Shown: positions 1-10,809 of the stretch, piece after piece
Numbering within the stretch: position 1 is the first letter of the stretch
How the letters are laid out: the number at the start of each line of letters is the position of its first letter
NCBI GenBank assembly: GCA_003024175.1
Contig: MDYQ01000015.1
Span: 62,001 to 126,000, forward strand
Length of the DNA: 64,000 nt
Source: Planoprotostelium fungivorum
Taxonomy: Eukaryota; Evosea; Variosea; Cavosteliida; Cavosteliaceae
Direction of reading: 5' to 3'
Notes under the pieces: model-generated
What the model was told of the DNA's origin: nothing
Database searches by the model: none
The model's input: only the letters and a program-made list of their open reading frames with translations
Made by a program: the position numbers and the translations under genes

Positions 1-800
1 CTCGTCTTCTCTTCCAGAACCAGAATCGGATGATGCAGTTGATGGATGGTTGTCGATCAGTTCCTGATGCAGATGTCATTTCACGATCGTCTTACCCTCC
101 GACTCACCGCCGCGGCGACACTAGTATCGGGTCTGAAGTAAGTTCTTCCCAAGGGTAATGGAAGTTGATGGTGAGCCAGTGATTCCTCGATGATGACCTT
201 CCAGCTCAACACCTGATCGGGAATCAAAAAAGATGATGTGATGATTGACTCACAGCTTGTTCAAAATCAAAGTATGAGTCGAATCGTTCGGGAGAAGGAA
301 ATGGATGCAGGATGGCGAGTGTTTCCAAGTTTGATGACTCTCCATTCGTGACGGGAGCGTAGAACAAGTCGTAGACGACTCCATGGTTACCCACATAGAC
401 TCCGCACTCGTTGAATGAAGATGATCTGATCAGTGATTTGAGTTTCGCGTCGGTGACTTGTGTCGAGAAATCGATCGGGAAATGTGGACCCATGTATTTC
501 TTTGATTCTGTACGAGATTAGAATCAGTATGTACATCATTCTACATTATTGTATTCGATTCAAAGTCTAATATAAAAGAATGTGTATGCTTGTTTAACAT
601 GCGCATCACTCACTCAATCCAGTGAAGACACGGGTGCCGATTGATGCATCTTCTTCTCCCAAGATCCGTCTCTCTGTTCTCTTACTGTTTGGACTGGCCT
701 TTCCTCTTCTCAAAAAGAGGCTGGGAGGTGATTCGTGTGTTGCCAATCGAAATAGTGTCGGAGCCGAATCCGCTCTTCTTCTACTGTTATTGGGCATCAT
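1..800 (-). CDS. Unrecognised protein, 3' end outside window
   Basis: Four exons join in frame on the minus strand: 800-614, 507-254, 212-108 and 63-1, each bounded by GT and AG, giving 203 codons before the gene leaves the window. The first exon is rich in Arg, Ser and Lys (start MMPNNSRRRADS) and looks disordered. The second encodes a more globular stretch (ECGVYVGNHGVVYDLF). The last visible exon is acidic and serine-rich. No signal peptide or membrane segment is visible and I do not recognise the family. The ATG at 800 is the first of a pair of adjacent ATGs, and the upstream frame closes soon, so this start is plausible but another 5' exon is possible. The gene lies head-to-tail downstream of pyruvate kinase. 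Confidence 0.6.
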
Positions 801-1382
801 CTCGATAGGGTGTCTGTCGATCCCTCTTCATAGACCGCTCGATGTTGCCGCATCTGGAGCTGTCATTTCATTGTAGATTGATCTATTTTCTGTTCCTCTC
901 ATGGTTTTAATTCTACAAGGTATCCTCTGAGTGAATGGCTTCTCCGTCTCTTCGCTGCCCTCTTGAACTGAGACTGCTTCAATAAACCATACAACACACA
1001 CATCCGTCCTTCATCCTTGTTCTTTATCGTCGTTCGCTGCATTCTCATGCTTTCGGAACAGAAGAGCTCACCTTGCATTCAACAGTGATTCAACCACAGA
1101 GGGCAAGAAACGTTCGCGGTCTCATTTCTATTCTGCATGGAAGGGCTTACAAAAACGAAGAGAGAGGCTTTCTGTGATTCTCATTCGTGAATCGCCGTTG
1201 CATGAGAGACGATATGACGACAATGTGATCGTATACTGGAGTATTCTAGGAATGAAAAGAAATTCTCGAACAGAGAGGCCAAAGGTGTTCATCTTCTAAA
1301 ACACACGACCATCATCCATCAAAACAATCCCATCCAATCACCATCCACGATGAATCTCCACAGAACAAAACAAGAAAAATGT
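801..1382. other. Intergenic, no gene seen
   Basis: This spacer holds the 3' end of pyruvate kinase and the upstream region of the minus-strand gene at the left edge. An open plus-strand frame at 622-876 overlaps the neighbour's first exon antisense and has no family features. No convincing RNA gene or repeat is visible. Confidence 0.5.
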
Positions 1383-3171
1383 TTATGGGCATGAGATGAC
1401 TCTCAGCGTGTTGGTGCCTCCAGGAACAAACTCCATCGTTCCACTGATGACGACCACGAGAGATCCGGGCTTGCACAGACCCATCACCTTTCCCTTCTCC
1501 ATGGCCAAGCCGATGAGAAACTCTGCGGCATCCTTCTGAGTGCTGACCAAGAAGGGAACGGCTCCTCTCGTTAAGAGGAGAGAATTGGCCACGTGTTCGT
1601 GATGAGTCACACAGATGACGGGGACTCTGGGTCTGTACTTGCAAGCGAGTCTGGCGGTAGCTCCTGTCTCAGATAGAGTCACCAAGAGAGAGGCTCCCAC
1701 ATCGTTTGACGCTCTCACGGCGTAAGAGGCGACGACCTGCATGGCGTCGGCGATCTACAACGAGGCATCCTCTCACCTCGGGGGTGCTGAGGTCCTCGCA
1801 GGCAGTTCTAAAGCCTTCAAAGAGGGTGGGGTAGTGTGTCGCTGCCTCTACGTTCTCAGCCTCTTTGCAGATGCCAGCCATGTAGGTGATGGCCTCCAGA
1901 GGGTAGTCACCCGAGGCCGTCTCACCGGACAGCATGACACAGTCGGTACCGTCTAAGACGGCGTTGGCGACGTCGGTGGCTTCGGCACGAGTGGGTCTGG
2001 GGTTCTGAATCATAGACTCCAGCATCTGAGTGGCCGTGATGACTGGCTTGCCGGCGGCGTTACACTTGGACACCATCATCTTCTGAGCCTGAAAAGAGTA
2101 AGAGGTGTGGAGAGGAAGAAGTAGACTTACGACAAAGATCTGTTCCATGGGTAGTTCCACACCGAGATCACCTCTGGCGACCATGATGCCATCGGACACC
2201 TTCAAGATGGAATCAAAGTTCTCGAGTCCCTCGGTGGATTCGATCTTGGATATGATCTTGATGTTTCTTCCCTCTTCTCCAAGGATCTTTCTGATCTCGA
2301 GGACGTCATATGCAGATCGGATGAAAGAGGCGGCGATCATATCGACCTCTGTCGGATGTCAATGAGAGGAAGAGAAGGACACGACCCACTCTGTTCGACT
2401 CCAAACTTGAGATCCTTGATGTCCTTCTCTGATACGGCGGGAAGATTGACCTTAGCTCCGGGAAGATGGGTGTTCTTGTTCTCTCCCAAGACAGATGTGT
2501 TGTTGACTGTGCATGTGACCGTCTTTCCGGCGGCGTTGATGGAGGTGATGGTGAGTGAAATCTGTCCGTCTGCGATGAGAATGTGACCTCCGACTTTGAC
2601 AGAGGTGCACAAGTCCTACAGTTGATGAGTTTCGTGGGTGTATGATGCATTCGTCACCTGGTAGTCGACAATGATGGTGCTGTCGTCACCAATGAGAGTC
2701 AAATCTGTGGATACGTTGATGGTCTGACCGGCTGTCAGCTTGATCGTCTTGTCCTTCAATTTTCCTGGGCAGAGTGAGAAGAGTGGAATGTGACGTTAGA
2801 GTCACCTGTTCTGATCTCTGGACCCTTCGTGTCCAGCATGATGGCACAGCGAGAGTCTCCTCCTCTCTTGGATAAAGCCTTTCTCAGATTGGCAATGACT
2901 TCACCGTGGTACTGTTCGTGAGGTCAGACAATGTGAACAAAGTGAAGGTGAGAACAGAGAAGAGGACAGTGAATAGACAGACCTCGTGGCTTCCGTGGGA
3001 GAAGTTGAGACGCATGATGTTCATTCCGGCGGACATCATCTTGTCCAACACCTCAGGACTCTTCGTCTTGGGTCCAATGGTGCAGACGATTTGAGTCATA
3101 CGGTACTTCTTGTGTGCATTCTGAGCCTCCCAGTCCACTTTGAGCTTCAGGTTTCTGTTGAGGGTTGCCAT
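1383..3171 (-). CDS. Pyruvate kinase
   Basis: Glycolytic enzyme that converts phosphoenolpyruvate and ADP to pyruvate and ATP in the cytosol. Seven exons (3171-2983, 2911-2806, 2764-2658, 2615-2390, 2348-2131, 2088-1777, 1736-1383) splice to 503 residues, the usual family length. Visible signatures are [15 protein letters not shown] and [14 protein letters not shown] near the N-terminus, the K220-type signature [21 protein letters not shown], the helix [20 protein letters not shown], and [25 protein letters not shown]. The C-terminal allosteric domain ends [12 protein letters not shown]. Introns are 35-73 nt, and the last one (40 nt) carries the CGTTGTAG word found in many introns here. The stop codon is TAA directly followed by ACATTTTTC. 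I see no broken or missing key residue. The start is chosen because the preceding frame lacks family similarity. Confidence 0.96.
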
Positions 3172-3996
3172 GTCGAGAGAAAAATTGACCTCTAAAGAAG
3201 ATGAGTGGCAGTTGATCAGAAACCGAGGATGGCTATTGTGTCTTTCTTGAGACCGATTACATATCTCGGAAACGTGACTCAGTCCGAGGATTTCGCCTCT
3301 GCGTTGTAGATGCTTCCTTAATCTCCCGGCCGGAAATTTGAAATCTAAGCGTTTCAGCTTCTCCCACGAAAAGGGATGTCTAAGCATTTCAGTGTGAAAC
3401 GCTTGGGTGTTCTTGATGTGTGATATTCATTCACAAATCAATCGATCGTATGAGCCGCTTAAGTTGGAAACGAATGAATTTGAAAGACGCTTGGCGCTTT
3501 GGATGAGACCACATCACACTGTCGCCAGTAATGGTGATAACGTGATCCTCACCCAACACAGACGCATCGTTCCTCTCTTTGCTGGCCTCTTTAAGCGTCA
3601 CGATGATGTTGGTGATGTGTCAGTCCGAGGAAACTAAAGTAGTTTCTCGTGCTCTCACCGTAAGCTCTATACAACTCTCTCTGAGTGAGAAAGGATGTAC
3701 TATAGAGGAACTCCTGGACTTCATCCTTCATCTCATGCACAAGAACCCGTTATGCAGCCGTTGTAGACGTGATTTTGGTCGCTGGATCACACGTTACATT
3801 CTCATACATCTTCCTATGGGAAGATAGAATGTGGTCCAGATTCCCGCCAAAATGAGTCGTGCTGAGATAAAGTTCACAGAAAAGTTGTTTGGCGGTTGTT
3901 GACGTGTCAATTACGGTAAACTACCGAGGACGTAATTCGAAGTGCCTCCTTGACAAATTCGTCACATATTTCACAACACACGACACGACAACCACG
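3172..3996. other. Divergent intergenic region
   Basis: About 825 bp separate the starts of pyruvate kinase (minus) and the ankyrin gene (plus), so promoters of both must lie here. Short open frames exist on both strands (for example 3407-3637 and 3579-3827 plus) but show no family signal and no convincing splice partners. No RNA gene was recognised. Confidence 0.5.
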
Positions 3997-6270
3997 ATGA
4001 ACAGAACGTGTGTCTGTTTCCTGCAGAGACACAACAACTAAACGATCTTACAGTGCCCAATCTGAACAAATCTCTCTTCGCCTCGAGAGCTTGGAAGCTC
4101 AGATGAGAGCTCATGTGAGTCCATCTCCATCTGTTTCTTCCAACTCATCTTCTTCCAGAAGAACAGAACACTGGACTGTGAAGCAGATGCCGCTCGCTTG
4201 TTCGAAGAGGTGATGGACACGGAAGAAAGAGAGTCGAGCCATCACTAACCTCGAAATCAGTGGGTCCGTTTGAAGGAAGACATCGACAGACACAGGGAAG
4301 TCGTTTCGCCCGTGGACTCGTCTCTCGTCTCTGTGAGTGAAGACATCCGTCTCCCATGTCTAAATATTATTCAAGCCAATCACCCTCCTCAATGAGATCG
4401 ACTCCAGGATGGCTCATCTCGCCGAACAGTTCTCCACAGATCACAACTATTCCATTCAGAGTCTCACCACCTCCAGCACTGCTGCCACAAAGTGCCTCAC
4501 TGAGATGGCCGAGCAGTCCGACAAGGATTACGGCCAGCCCGCGGACCAGTTCATCACTGCTCTTGACAATTCCATCACTCAACTCTACGACCAACCAGTC
4601 GACGGACCTATTCTGGACAACCCTTCTCTGAAGAAGAGGGTGTTTCAACAGATGCTGAGAGAGGACGCCAACGAGGACTCCCGACACAAACGGATCTGTC
4701 AATTTATAGACGAGGTCACAAGTCAAATGCATCAGGGCAAAGCATCCATCGCACACAAGGACTGGCTCATCGCATCCAAGGACGAAAAAATCGAAAGTTC
4801 GGACCAGACGATCGCATCCAGAGACCAGACGATCGCACACAAGGACGAGGAAATCAGAATTCTGAAGGCAGAGAAGGACCAGCTCTACAGATATCTCCAC
4901 AGACCAAGACAGCCTGGGGAAACGAAGAGGCCCAATTGGGAGACCATGCAAATGGATCTACCCCTACGACTTGGAGAGAGAGAGCCGACTCCCTCACAGC
5001 CTACCGAGGGCGTGGCCCCCATCTCCTCCGACGTGTGGTCCTCGATCCTGGATTACGTACCCACATCTGGCCTCTGTGCACCATCTTTCACGTCCAGAAC
5101 TCTGCGTGATGGAATCCGTCTCACTCTCCACTCCCGCATACCCAAAGGCAGCAGGTGGTGGCGCGGCAGCAAGGAGATGTCCGTGGAGAGCGAGGATATC
5201 GTCCAGTGGTGGATGTCCCAGATCAGAGGTCCTCTCCTTCTGGAGCTGAGAGTGGCCATCCGCATAGATCGACCGGACATCGTAGACCTCTTGCGTAGAG
5301 ATAAGGTACAGCCAGGATGGAGCATCAAGGACATCACGTGGGAAGCCATCGCCAGCGGGAGCAAGAGGGTCATAAGAACATGTCACCGAAGGGAAGTCTT
5401 CACAGACAAACCAGCCGATAGTGACAAGTATCTTACCATTGGCTTGGAGGGAAAGAATCTCCACTGAGGTGAGCTAGCTCTTTGCAAGCATGACATGTCA
5501 CGCAGTGGAATAGATGCTAAGCTAGACAGGTGATGCAGTGGTGTGTTGACAACAACATACGTCCCTTTGGAGGCTATTTGGAATCTTTTCCGCTCAACGT
5601 ATCACGCGAGGTGAATTGAACTATATCTATACAATCAATCACTTTCTCTGTCTTATCCTTTGACGCGAACGCTGATCACCCGCAGACTCTACAGTTGGCC
5701 ATCGACCACGGCTGCATCACACGCGATAGTCGAGTCTTATTTCGCGAGTCAGACAACGACACGCTCGAAGACCTCAAATGGTTGCACGAGAGACACGTCC
5801 TTCATGAATTCATGTGAGTGCGACACATCCAGAAAGACGAATGCGCTGACGACGGCAGTTGTGACGAAGCAGCGATCCATGATCGCCTCGACGTTCTACA
5901 CTGGGCAGTAGAGAATGGCTACAAGTTGTACCGGTCAGCTGAAAAAGCAGTGATTCAGAAGGGATCAGCTGATACGCTCGAGTGGATGATCCACAGTGAA
6001 GAAGCAGACGAAGAGAAGATCATCGATTGGGGCAGGAAAGCTGCGAAGGCAGGTAACCTCGAACTGGTAAGATATCTGCTGCAGATCAGATGGGAAACAA
6101 GCAGAGAGGAGGTTCAGAGTTGGCTTGATCCCAGTCGGTGGATGGTTCATCTATACGACCATGGCATTCTGATGAAGAGATCGCCCAACAACATAGAAAG
6201 AAACAGATTCGAAAGAAGATCGAGGAAAATGAGTTCATTTGTCTTCATCCCAATTCATATCGTCTGTTGA
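3997..6270 (+). CDS. Coiled-coil / F-box-like / ankyrin-repeat protein
   Basis: Nine exons join in frame (3997-4007, 4027-4114, 4159-4209, 4261-4332, 4376-5368, 5406-5468, 5530-5610, 5686-5813, 5859-6270) to give about 632 residues. Residues ~230-275 form a coiled coil of near-identical 7-residue units of the type IASRDQT / IAHKDEE. An F-box-like segment (ISSDVWSSILDYV) follows, then degenerate ankyrin units seen as ..VMQWCVDNNI, TLQLAIDHGC, DLKWLHERHV, DVLHWAVENGY, TLEWMIHSEE and LELVRYLLQ. In other organisms F-box plus repeat proteins recruit substrates to SCF ubiquitin ligases; that role is inferred. The 37-nt intron 5369-5405 has a weak donor (GTCATA) but restores the frame into the repeats. 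Without it the frame stops at 5467 and the gene would be split. The last intron could be 19 or 45 nt; 45 keeps the repeat. Confidence 0.7.
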
Positions 6271-7168
6271 GGTGTGAGACCATTCAACATTGACAATCCA
6301 CCTCCAGGCATCTCGGCTGATCATTCCATCACCCCCTTCGTACGATGGATTGTGATGTCAGAGAGATCAGGTACATCGTCGGGTTGATTCGTACCTCTTC
6401 GTCTCTATGCGGTCGATGCTGGAGTAGTTGTTCGCCATCATACTCTTCAAACTCTCTGACTTGTCTCATTCAATCAGCTATTCCATGATTCCATCTGGCG
6501 CCATTGCAACAACAGGGAAGAGTTAAATGATGGAAACGTCCGTTGTATTCGGACGACCAATTTCTTGAGCCGGCTGTTAAACACGAACAGAGAGACATCC
6601 GAAGGTAACACAGGTGCTGGAAGACGATGAACACGTCACAGAACACAATCAAGAGAGTCTGATTCGACTATAGACATAATCTGAAGAAGCCGCATTGGAG
6701 AGGAATGCGATTCGTCTGAGGAGAGAAGGGAAATGGAAATATTTTGGGCAAATTGAAAACGGTCACGAGAGTGAGGTCTTTTGTGTGGTTGATGTCCTCA
6801 CTCTGTTCTGAGATTGACACGAACAGATGATCGTCTCACCTCCTCTTCTATCTTTTCACGTTTCAATGTACATCTCCAACAACGTCCTTCAGAACCACCC
6901 TCGGTCGCTGTTCCCTCAACTTCCTCACTCTGGGAAGATCACAAAGAGCATGACAGCATCATGGCACACACTGCGGACAACCTGATCTTCGGCATCAACT
7001 CGATCGACTTCAACACAAGGAAGAAGAAGAGGTGAGACACCATCGAGATCAGTCAGGGAGAGGAAGATCAGGGAATCGAGAGAGAAAGAGAGGCACATAT
7101 GCAGGTGGGTGATGAAGAGGAGGACTCAAACTGGGAGACACGCTTCACTTATAGTTCGATATCATACA
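6271..7168. other. Mostly non-coding; possible small gene near 6961-7035
   Basis: No family is recognised. A short frame starting at 6961 (MAHTADNLIFGINSIDF, then a run of basic residues) is followed by a GTGAG donor at 7033 and could be the first exon of a small gene, but I could not follow it to a convincing stop. Downstream is gene debris (permease fragment, esterase remnant), so it may itself be a relic. Confidence 0.3.
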
Positions 7169-7275
7169 GGTGGCGGGAATTCCAAAATTCGAAATTCTCA
7201 CGGAGACAGTCGGTGGTAACGACGAGTAAGTTGATCGTGGCCCAATCGAGGAGAAAGGTTTGTCTTTGCACCCAA
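7169..7275 (+). pseudogene. Permease-gene fragment (intron plus exon start)
   Basis: About 105 bp closely match a piece inside broken esterase F (60110-60217, minus). Their first ~75 bp also match an intron and the start of the next exon in the FtsX-type permease gene (about 23640-23560, minus). The shared order is GGTGGCGGGA, an AT-rich core with AAATTC, then ACAG|TCGG, so the copy includes an intron and its 3' splice site. It therefore came from genomic DNA, not from mRNA. The exon part corresponds to permease residues beginning SAGATGGLTV, here SVVTTSKLIV. No larger permease frame remains. Confidence 0.65.
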
Positions 7276-7908
7276 CTCTTCAATTCATATGAAGACTATT
7301 ATTATTATAATATGATCAGTAGCTTATATCATCCGAGGACCATCACTGATGATCGTCAGAATTTAGATCCGTTCCACACATTCGAGTTCGATAAAGACTG
7401 AGGATTGTCGAATGGGCGCAGGAGGCGAGGTGATGTCATGAGCTCATGTGTTCGTCATCTATAGAAGGGCATCCGACTGGTCACGATCTGAATCATCATG
7501 ATCTACGAGACACATTTCAGAGGTCACCTTTTTTCCGCCTCTAATCATTGTCTGTGTCATGCTCTTGGAACAATAAATGGTGACTCCAATTGGAGTTGTA
7601 TCGCGTCGGAGTATTTACCTCACGACACCCCGATGTCAGGGCGTCTTCCGTTGATGTGCAGAGTGAGCCAGTGAGCCTGTTGCTATCTCTCCCCTCGATT
7701 GATACTCTATTCTATCACTGGCTGATCATGTACGAAGTTATGTTAGGCTTCACCTCCCATCAGCGATTCGCAAACTTTCGCTAACAAATGGGTACTAAAT
7801 CCTTAAGGAGAAACTTGTGTGTCATACTACGAGACGCTGTTAGCGAAAGTGTTGACCACTCTCTTCTCAGCCAGAGCAAGAACATTCACACAGCATCATC
7901 GAACAGGG
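7276..7908. other. Spacer with esterase 3' relic and 5' region of esterase A
   Basis: No intact gene is seen. Position 7527-7580 holds a decayed esterase 3' end (separate entry). From about 7754 the sequence aligns patchily with the upstream block of esterases B and C (words such as TTCGC..ACTTTCGCTAAC and TGTGTCATAC), so the proximal promoter and leader of esterase A lie here. Confidence 0.5.
7527..7580 (+). pseudogene. Relic of an esterase 3' end
   Basis: The string TCATTGTCTGTGTC followed by GCTCT and then GGAACAATAAATGG matches the last codons (anchor peptide) and poly(A) signal of esterases A and B (TTTGTCTGTGTCGCTCT ... AACAATAAATG). The intervening bases are shortened. It lies just upstream of copy A in the same orientation, which suggests that the tandem array once held another member here. 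Confidence 0.55.
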
Positions 7909-10510
7909 ATGATGAGAGGTCTTCTGCTATTCGGCCTCATCATATCCGCCTGTGGCGCTCTGTTGCAGCCTGGCTATACCAGTAACATGGTCTTGCAGCG
8001 CGCTCCACAAAAGGCCATCTTGGCAGGCAAATCACTGGCCGCTGGTTCTGCCGTCATCGTCAACTTTAATGGACAGAATGGAAGCGTGTCGGTGGATGCA
8101 AGTGGAGCGTGGAACTACTCTCTTCCTGCAACATCCGCTGGAGGTCCTTATACGTGAGTAGACGCTAAAGACCTGATCCGATCTGATTTGGATGTAGCAT
8201 TACCGTCTACAGTGGCTCTTCTCAGCAGCAATTGACCGTGAGACGAAGATCTCGAAAGAATTCGCTGACATCTACAGAATGTTCTCTTTGGAGATGTCAT
8301 CTTGTGTTCTGGACAGAGCAACATGGTCTTCACCATGTCTCAGATGTTCAACAACGACACTTACTTGAACGCTGCATCCAACTATTCTGACATCAGGTAT
8401 CATCGAATCATACTCGATGAGTCGACAGAATATAATGGTGTCCAGACTTCTGAACGGGATCAACGCAAACTGGCAGATCAGCAGCAGGGCTTCTCTTCTC
8501 AGCTTTTCCGCCGTGTGAGTCTACAATTCTGTCGTTCGTCACTGAATGAAAGGCAGGTGTTATTTGTCCGCCCGTAACACGTACAATACGTCTCGCGTCC
8601 CACTGGGTCTCTTCCTTTCGGCCGTTGGAGGTACCTCTTCTCCGAAATTCATCGTCGAATTCTTTTCCATTTCATTATTTTCATACTGACGGAGTTAAGG
8701 TACTCGAATTGAACGGTGGTCACCACCTGGGACACAGAGCAACTGCTATGGATACGACATTCCTGATTACTCCTTCCTCTACAGAGATCGCATCGCGCCA
8801 TTCATACCCCAGAGGATCTCGGCCGTTATCTGGTATGGCTCATTGTAGATGATGATGGCTGATGAAGATGCTCAGGTATCAAGGAGAGGCGAATGTGAAC
8901 GCGGCCGGCGTCTACAACTGTCAGCTGGCCAATCTCGTTCGATCATGGAGAGCCAACTTTGGCTACGATGACTCTCTTCCGTGGTTCGTCGTACAGCTCG
9001 CGGGCTGGCCTGCGAACAACTATCACGCAGTAAGCAGCTTGAGACAAGCGCAGAAGAACGTGGCAGACACGATACCTAACGTGTACATCTTCACTGCGAC
9101 AGATCTGCGTGAGTGATCGCCGACGATGACCAACTCACGATGCGGTCAGATGACACGCTGTCCCCTTTTGGTAACATCCATCCCAGAAACAAAGAGCCCA
9201 TTGGACTGAGAATATCGAACGGTCTGCTCAACAAGCTCTACAACAAGAACGTCGTCTCTGCAGGTGAGATGCACAACGATGGCAGGATGTAGAATGACAG
9301 AGGGATAGGAGCATCATTCAACAAGGTCGAAAACGTGAAAAATGCAGAGATCAATACGACATCAGTGAACATCACACTGACCATCAGCTTCGTCGCTGAT
9401 CAGACAGCACAAGGTGAACGACGCGTTGTAGAGTAAATATTTATTCAGTATGTTTAGGTTTGGCCATCCGAAAGATCAACTGTTCGGACCCTGAGATCTC
9501 TGCATACTGCAGTAACCTCTTTGAGATCTCTGTACAGATCGCCGGAGCTGCAGCTGTGCCCACAAAGTGGATCGCAGTGCAGCAGTACTCGCTGCAGAAC
9601 GGCATGCTTGTGCTGTCCACTGCCATTCCTGTCAACTCTTCTTACACTGGCTGGAGGTGCGTGTCTCACTCTCTGGCGTGATATCGATGACACGCAGATA
9701 TGCATGGGAAGACATACCGCCCATGGTACTGTACAACGCAGCCAACTATCCCACGCTACCGTATCAGAGTCAAGCACCATCTCTCTTTCCATCTGACGGC
9801 TATTACACCATGGGCTGGAGAAACTACGATTACGGGTGAGACAGATATGATGTTGCCCATTGACAGCTGACGTGACGTCAGCATCGGCTATCGAAACGGA
9901 TCCGTCGTGCAAGGAGTGCAGTTGAGTCTAGTCAATCAAATCTATCCCGTGTGGCTGTTCCAGGCTGACAGCGACCACTTTGGCAGCCTCAGACACAACG
10001 TGAGATGCTTATTCACATGATGGCGAGCGACGTATCTGATGTGTACAGTCTACCGGATTGTATCTGACGACGAGTGGAGTCAACTGCTCGTTGATCTCTC
10101 TGGAACCCAAGAGCGGTCAGAACAATCAGAGGTGAGACGATGGAACACCTTCACCCTCATCGGGCACGCTCATCACCGTGACGTTCACTGCTGACTTCCA
10201 AAGATGGTTCATGATCTATTCCGGCTATGACGATCTGAGATACTCCATCTACAACTCGGTCTGTGGCTGGAAGGTTCTCAACAACAATTGCGATTACAAA
10301 CAGGACATCAATCTTATTGACGACACCAGTCCCGGCAGCTGCGCAGTATGGTCCCTTACTTTCGTCTCTCCTGCACCTCCTTCGACTACCACACAGAACA
10401 CTAATTCGGACAACGTCGTGGGCACGACAGCTCTGCCCAGTGGAAGTCACATCTTGTCCTCCTCTGCCATCTTTGTCTGTGTCGCTCTGTTTGTATCACT
10501 GTTCGGTTAG
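7909..10510 (+). CDS. Sialate O-acetylesterase-like protein, copy A
   Basis: About 660 residues from 14 exons. The N-terminal signal peptide (MMRGLLLFGLIISACGALLQ) is followed by the family start SNMVLQRAP. The SGNH/SASA hydrolase core shows the nucleophile block VILCSGQSNMVF, RIERWSPPGTQ, VIWYQGEANVN, SLPWFVVQLAGW and the late block GNIHPRNKEPIGLR with the expected catalytic His. A C-terminal Ser/Thr-rich linker and a hydrophobic tail (SSSAIFVCVALFVSLFG) are typical of a GPI-anchor signal, so the enzyme is probably held on the outer cell surface. The family removes O-acetyl groups from sialic acids; true substrate here is unknown. Start at the first of two ATGs, both next to the signal peptide. 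The stop TAG is followed at once by AACAATAAATG. Every splice junction I checked keeps the frame, so this copy looks functional. Confidence 0.9.
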
Positions 10511-10513
10511 AAC

Positions 10514-10519
10514 AATAAA
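10514..10519 (+). terminator. Poly(A) signal of esterase A, 3 nt after stop
   Basis: AATAAA follows the TAG stop after only three bases (TAGAACAATAAATG). The same arrangement is seen in copies B (TAGAGCAATAAATG), C (TAGAACAATAAACG) and, on the minus strand, G (TAGATAATAAATGG), so it is a conserved 3' element of the family. Confidence 0.7.
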
Positions 10520-10636
10520 TGAGATGATGCCCTTTTCGGTGAACCACCGATGAGCTTTCGTTTCCTTTTTGGAGTTGTGGGGCACCCAATTGGGTCAAAT
10601 GTATCACACGTTGGACATGGAATGTTTCAACCTCAC

Positions 10637-10757
10637 GAACATCAGATGACATCACCCTTCACCCTTTCGCGAATTCTCGCTAACGACATATTTTCAAGAC
10701 GTTTAAGATTGTTATGTGTCATACCACGAGGCGTTGTTAGCACGCAAACTATTACTT
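10637..10757 (+). promoter_or_regulatory. Conserved upstream block of esterase B
   Basis: This block is nearly identical to the one before copy C and clearly related to that before copy F. It contains GAACATCAGATGACATCACC, a CACCC..TTCGCGAAT segment, CGCTAACGACATATTTTC, AAGACGTTT and TGTCATACCACGAGG in fixed order. Conservation across three loci, outside coding sequence, fits a shared promoter or 5' leader, though recent duplication explains part of the B/C match. Confidence 0.55.
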
Positions 10758-10809
10758 CTCATTCTCTCCTCCGCTCGATCGGATCACCTCACAGCAGCTT
10801 CGAACAGAG

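Noticed and set aside
622-876. Plus-strand frame with Leu-rich stretch like a signal peptide
   Set aside because: It is antisense to the first exon of the minus-strand gene, whose splice junctions keep frame; no downstream exon fits.
4367-4951. Long minus-strand frame (194 aa) with CDRLVSGCDRLV-type repeats
   Set aside because: It is antisense to the heptad repeat of the plus-strand ankyrin gene; the repeat keeps all frames open. No splice or family support.
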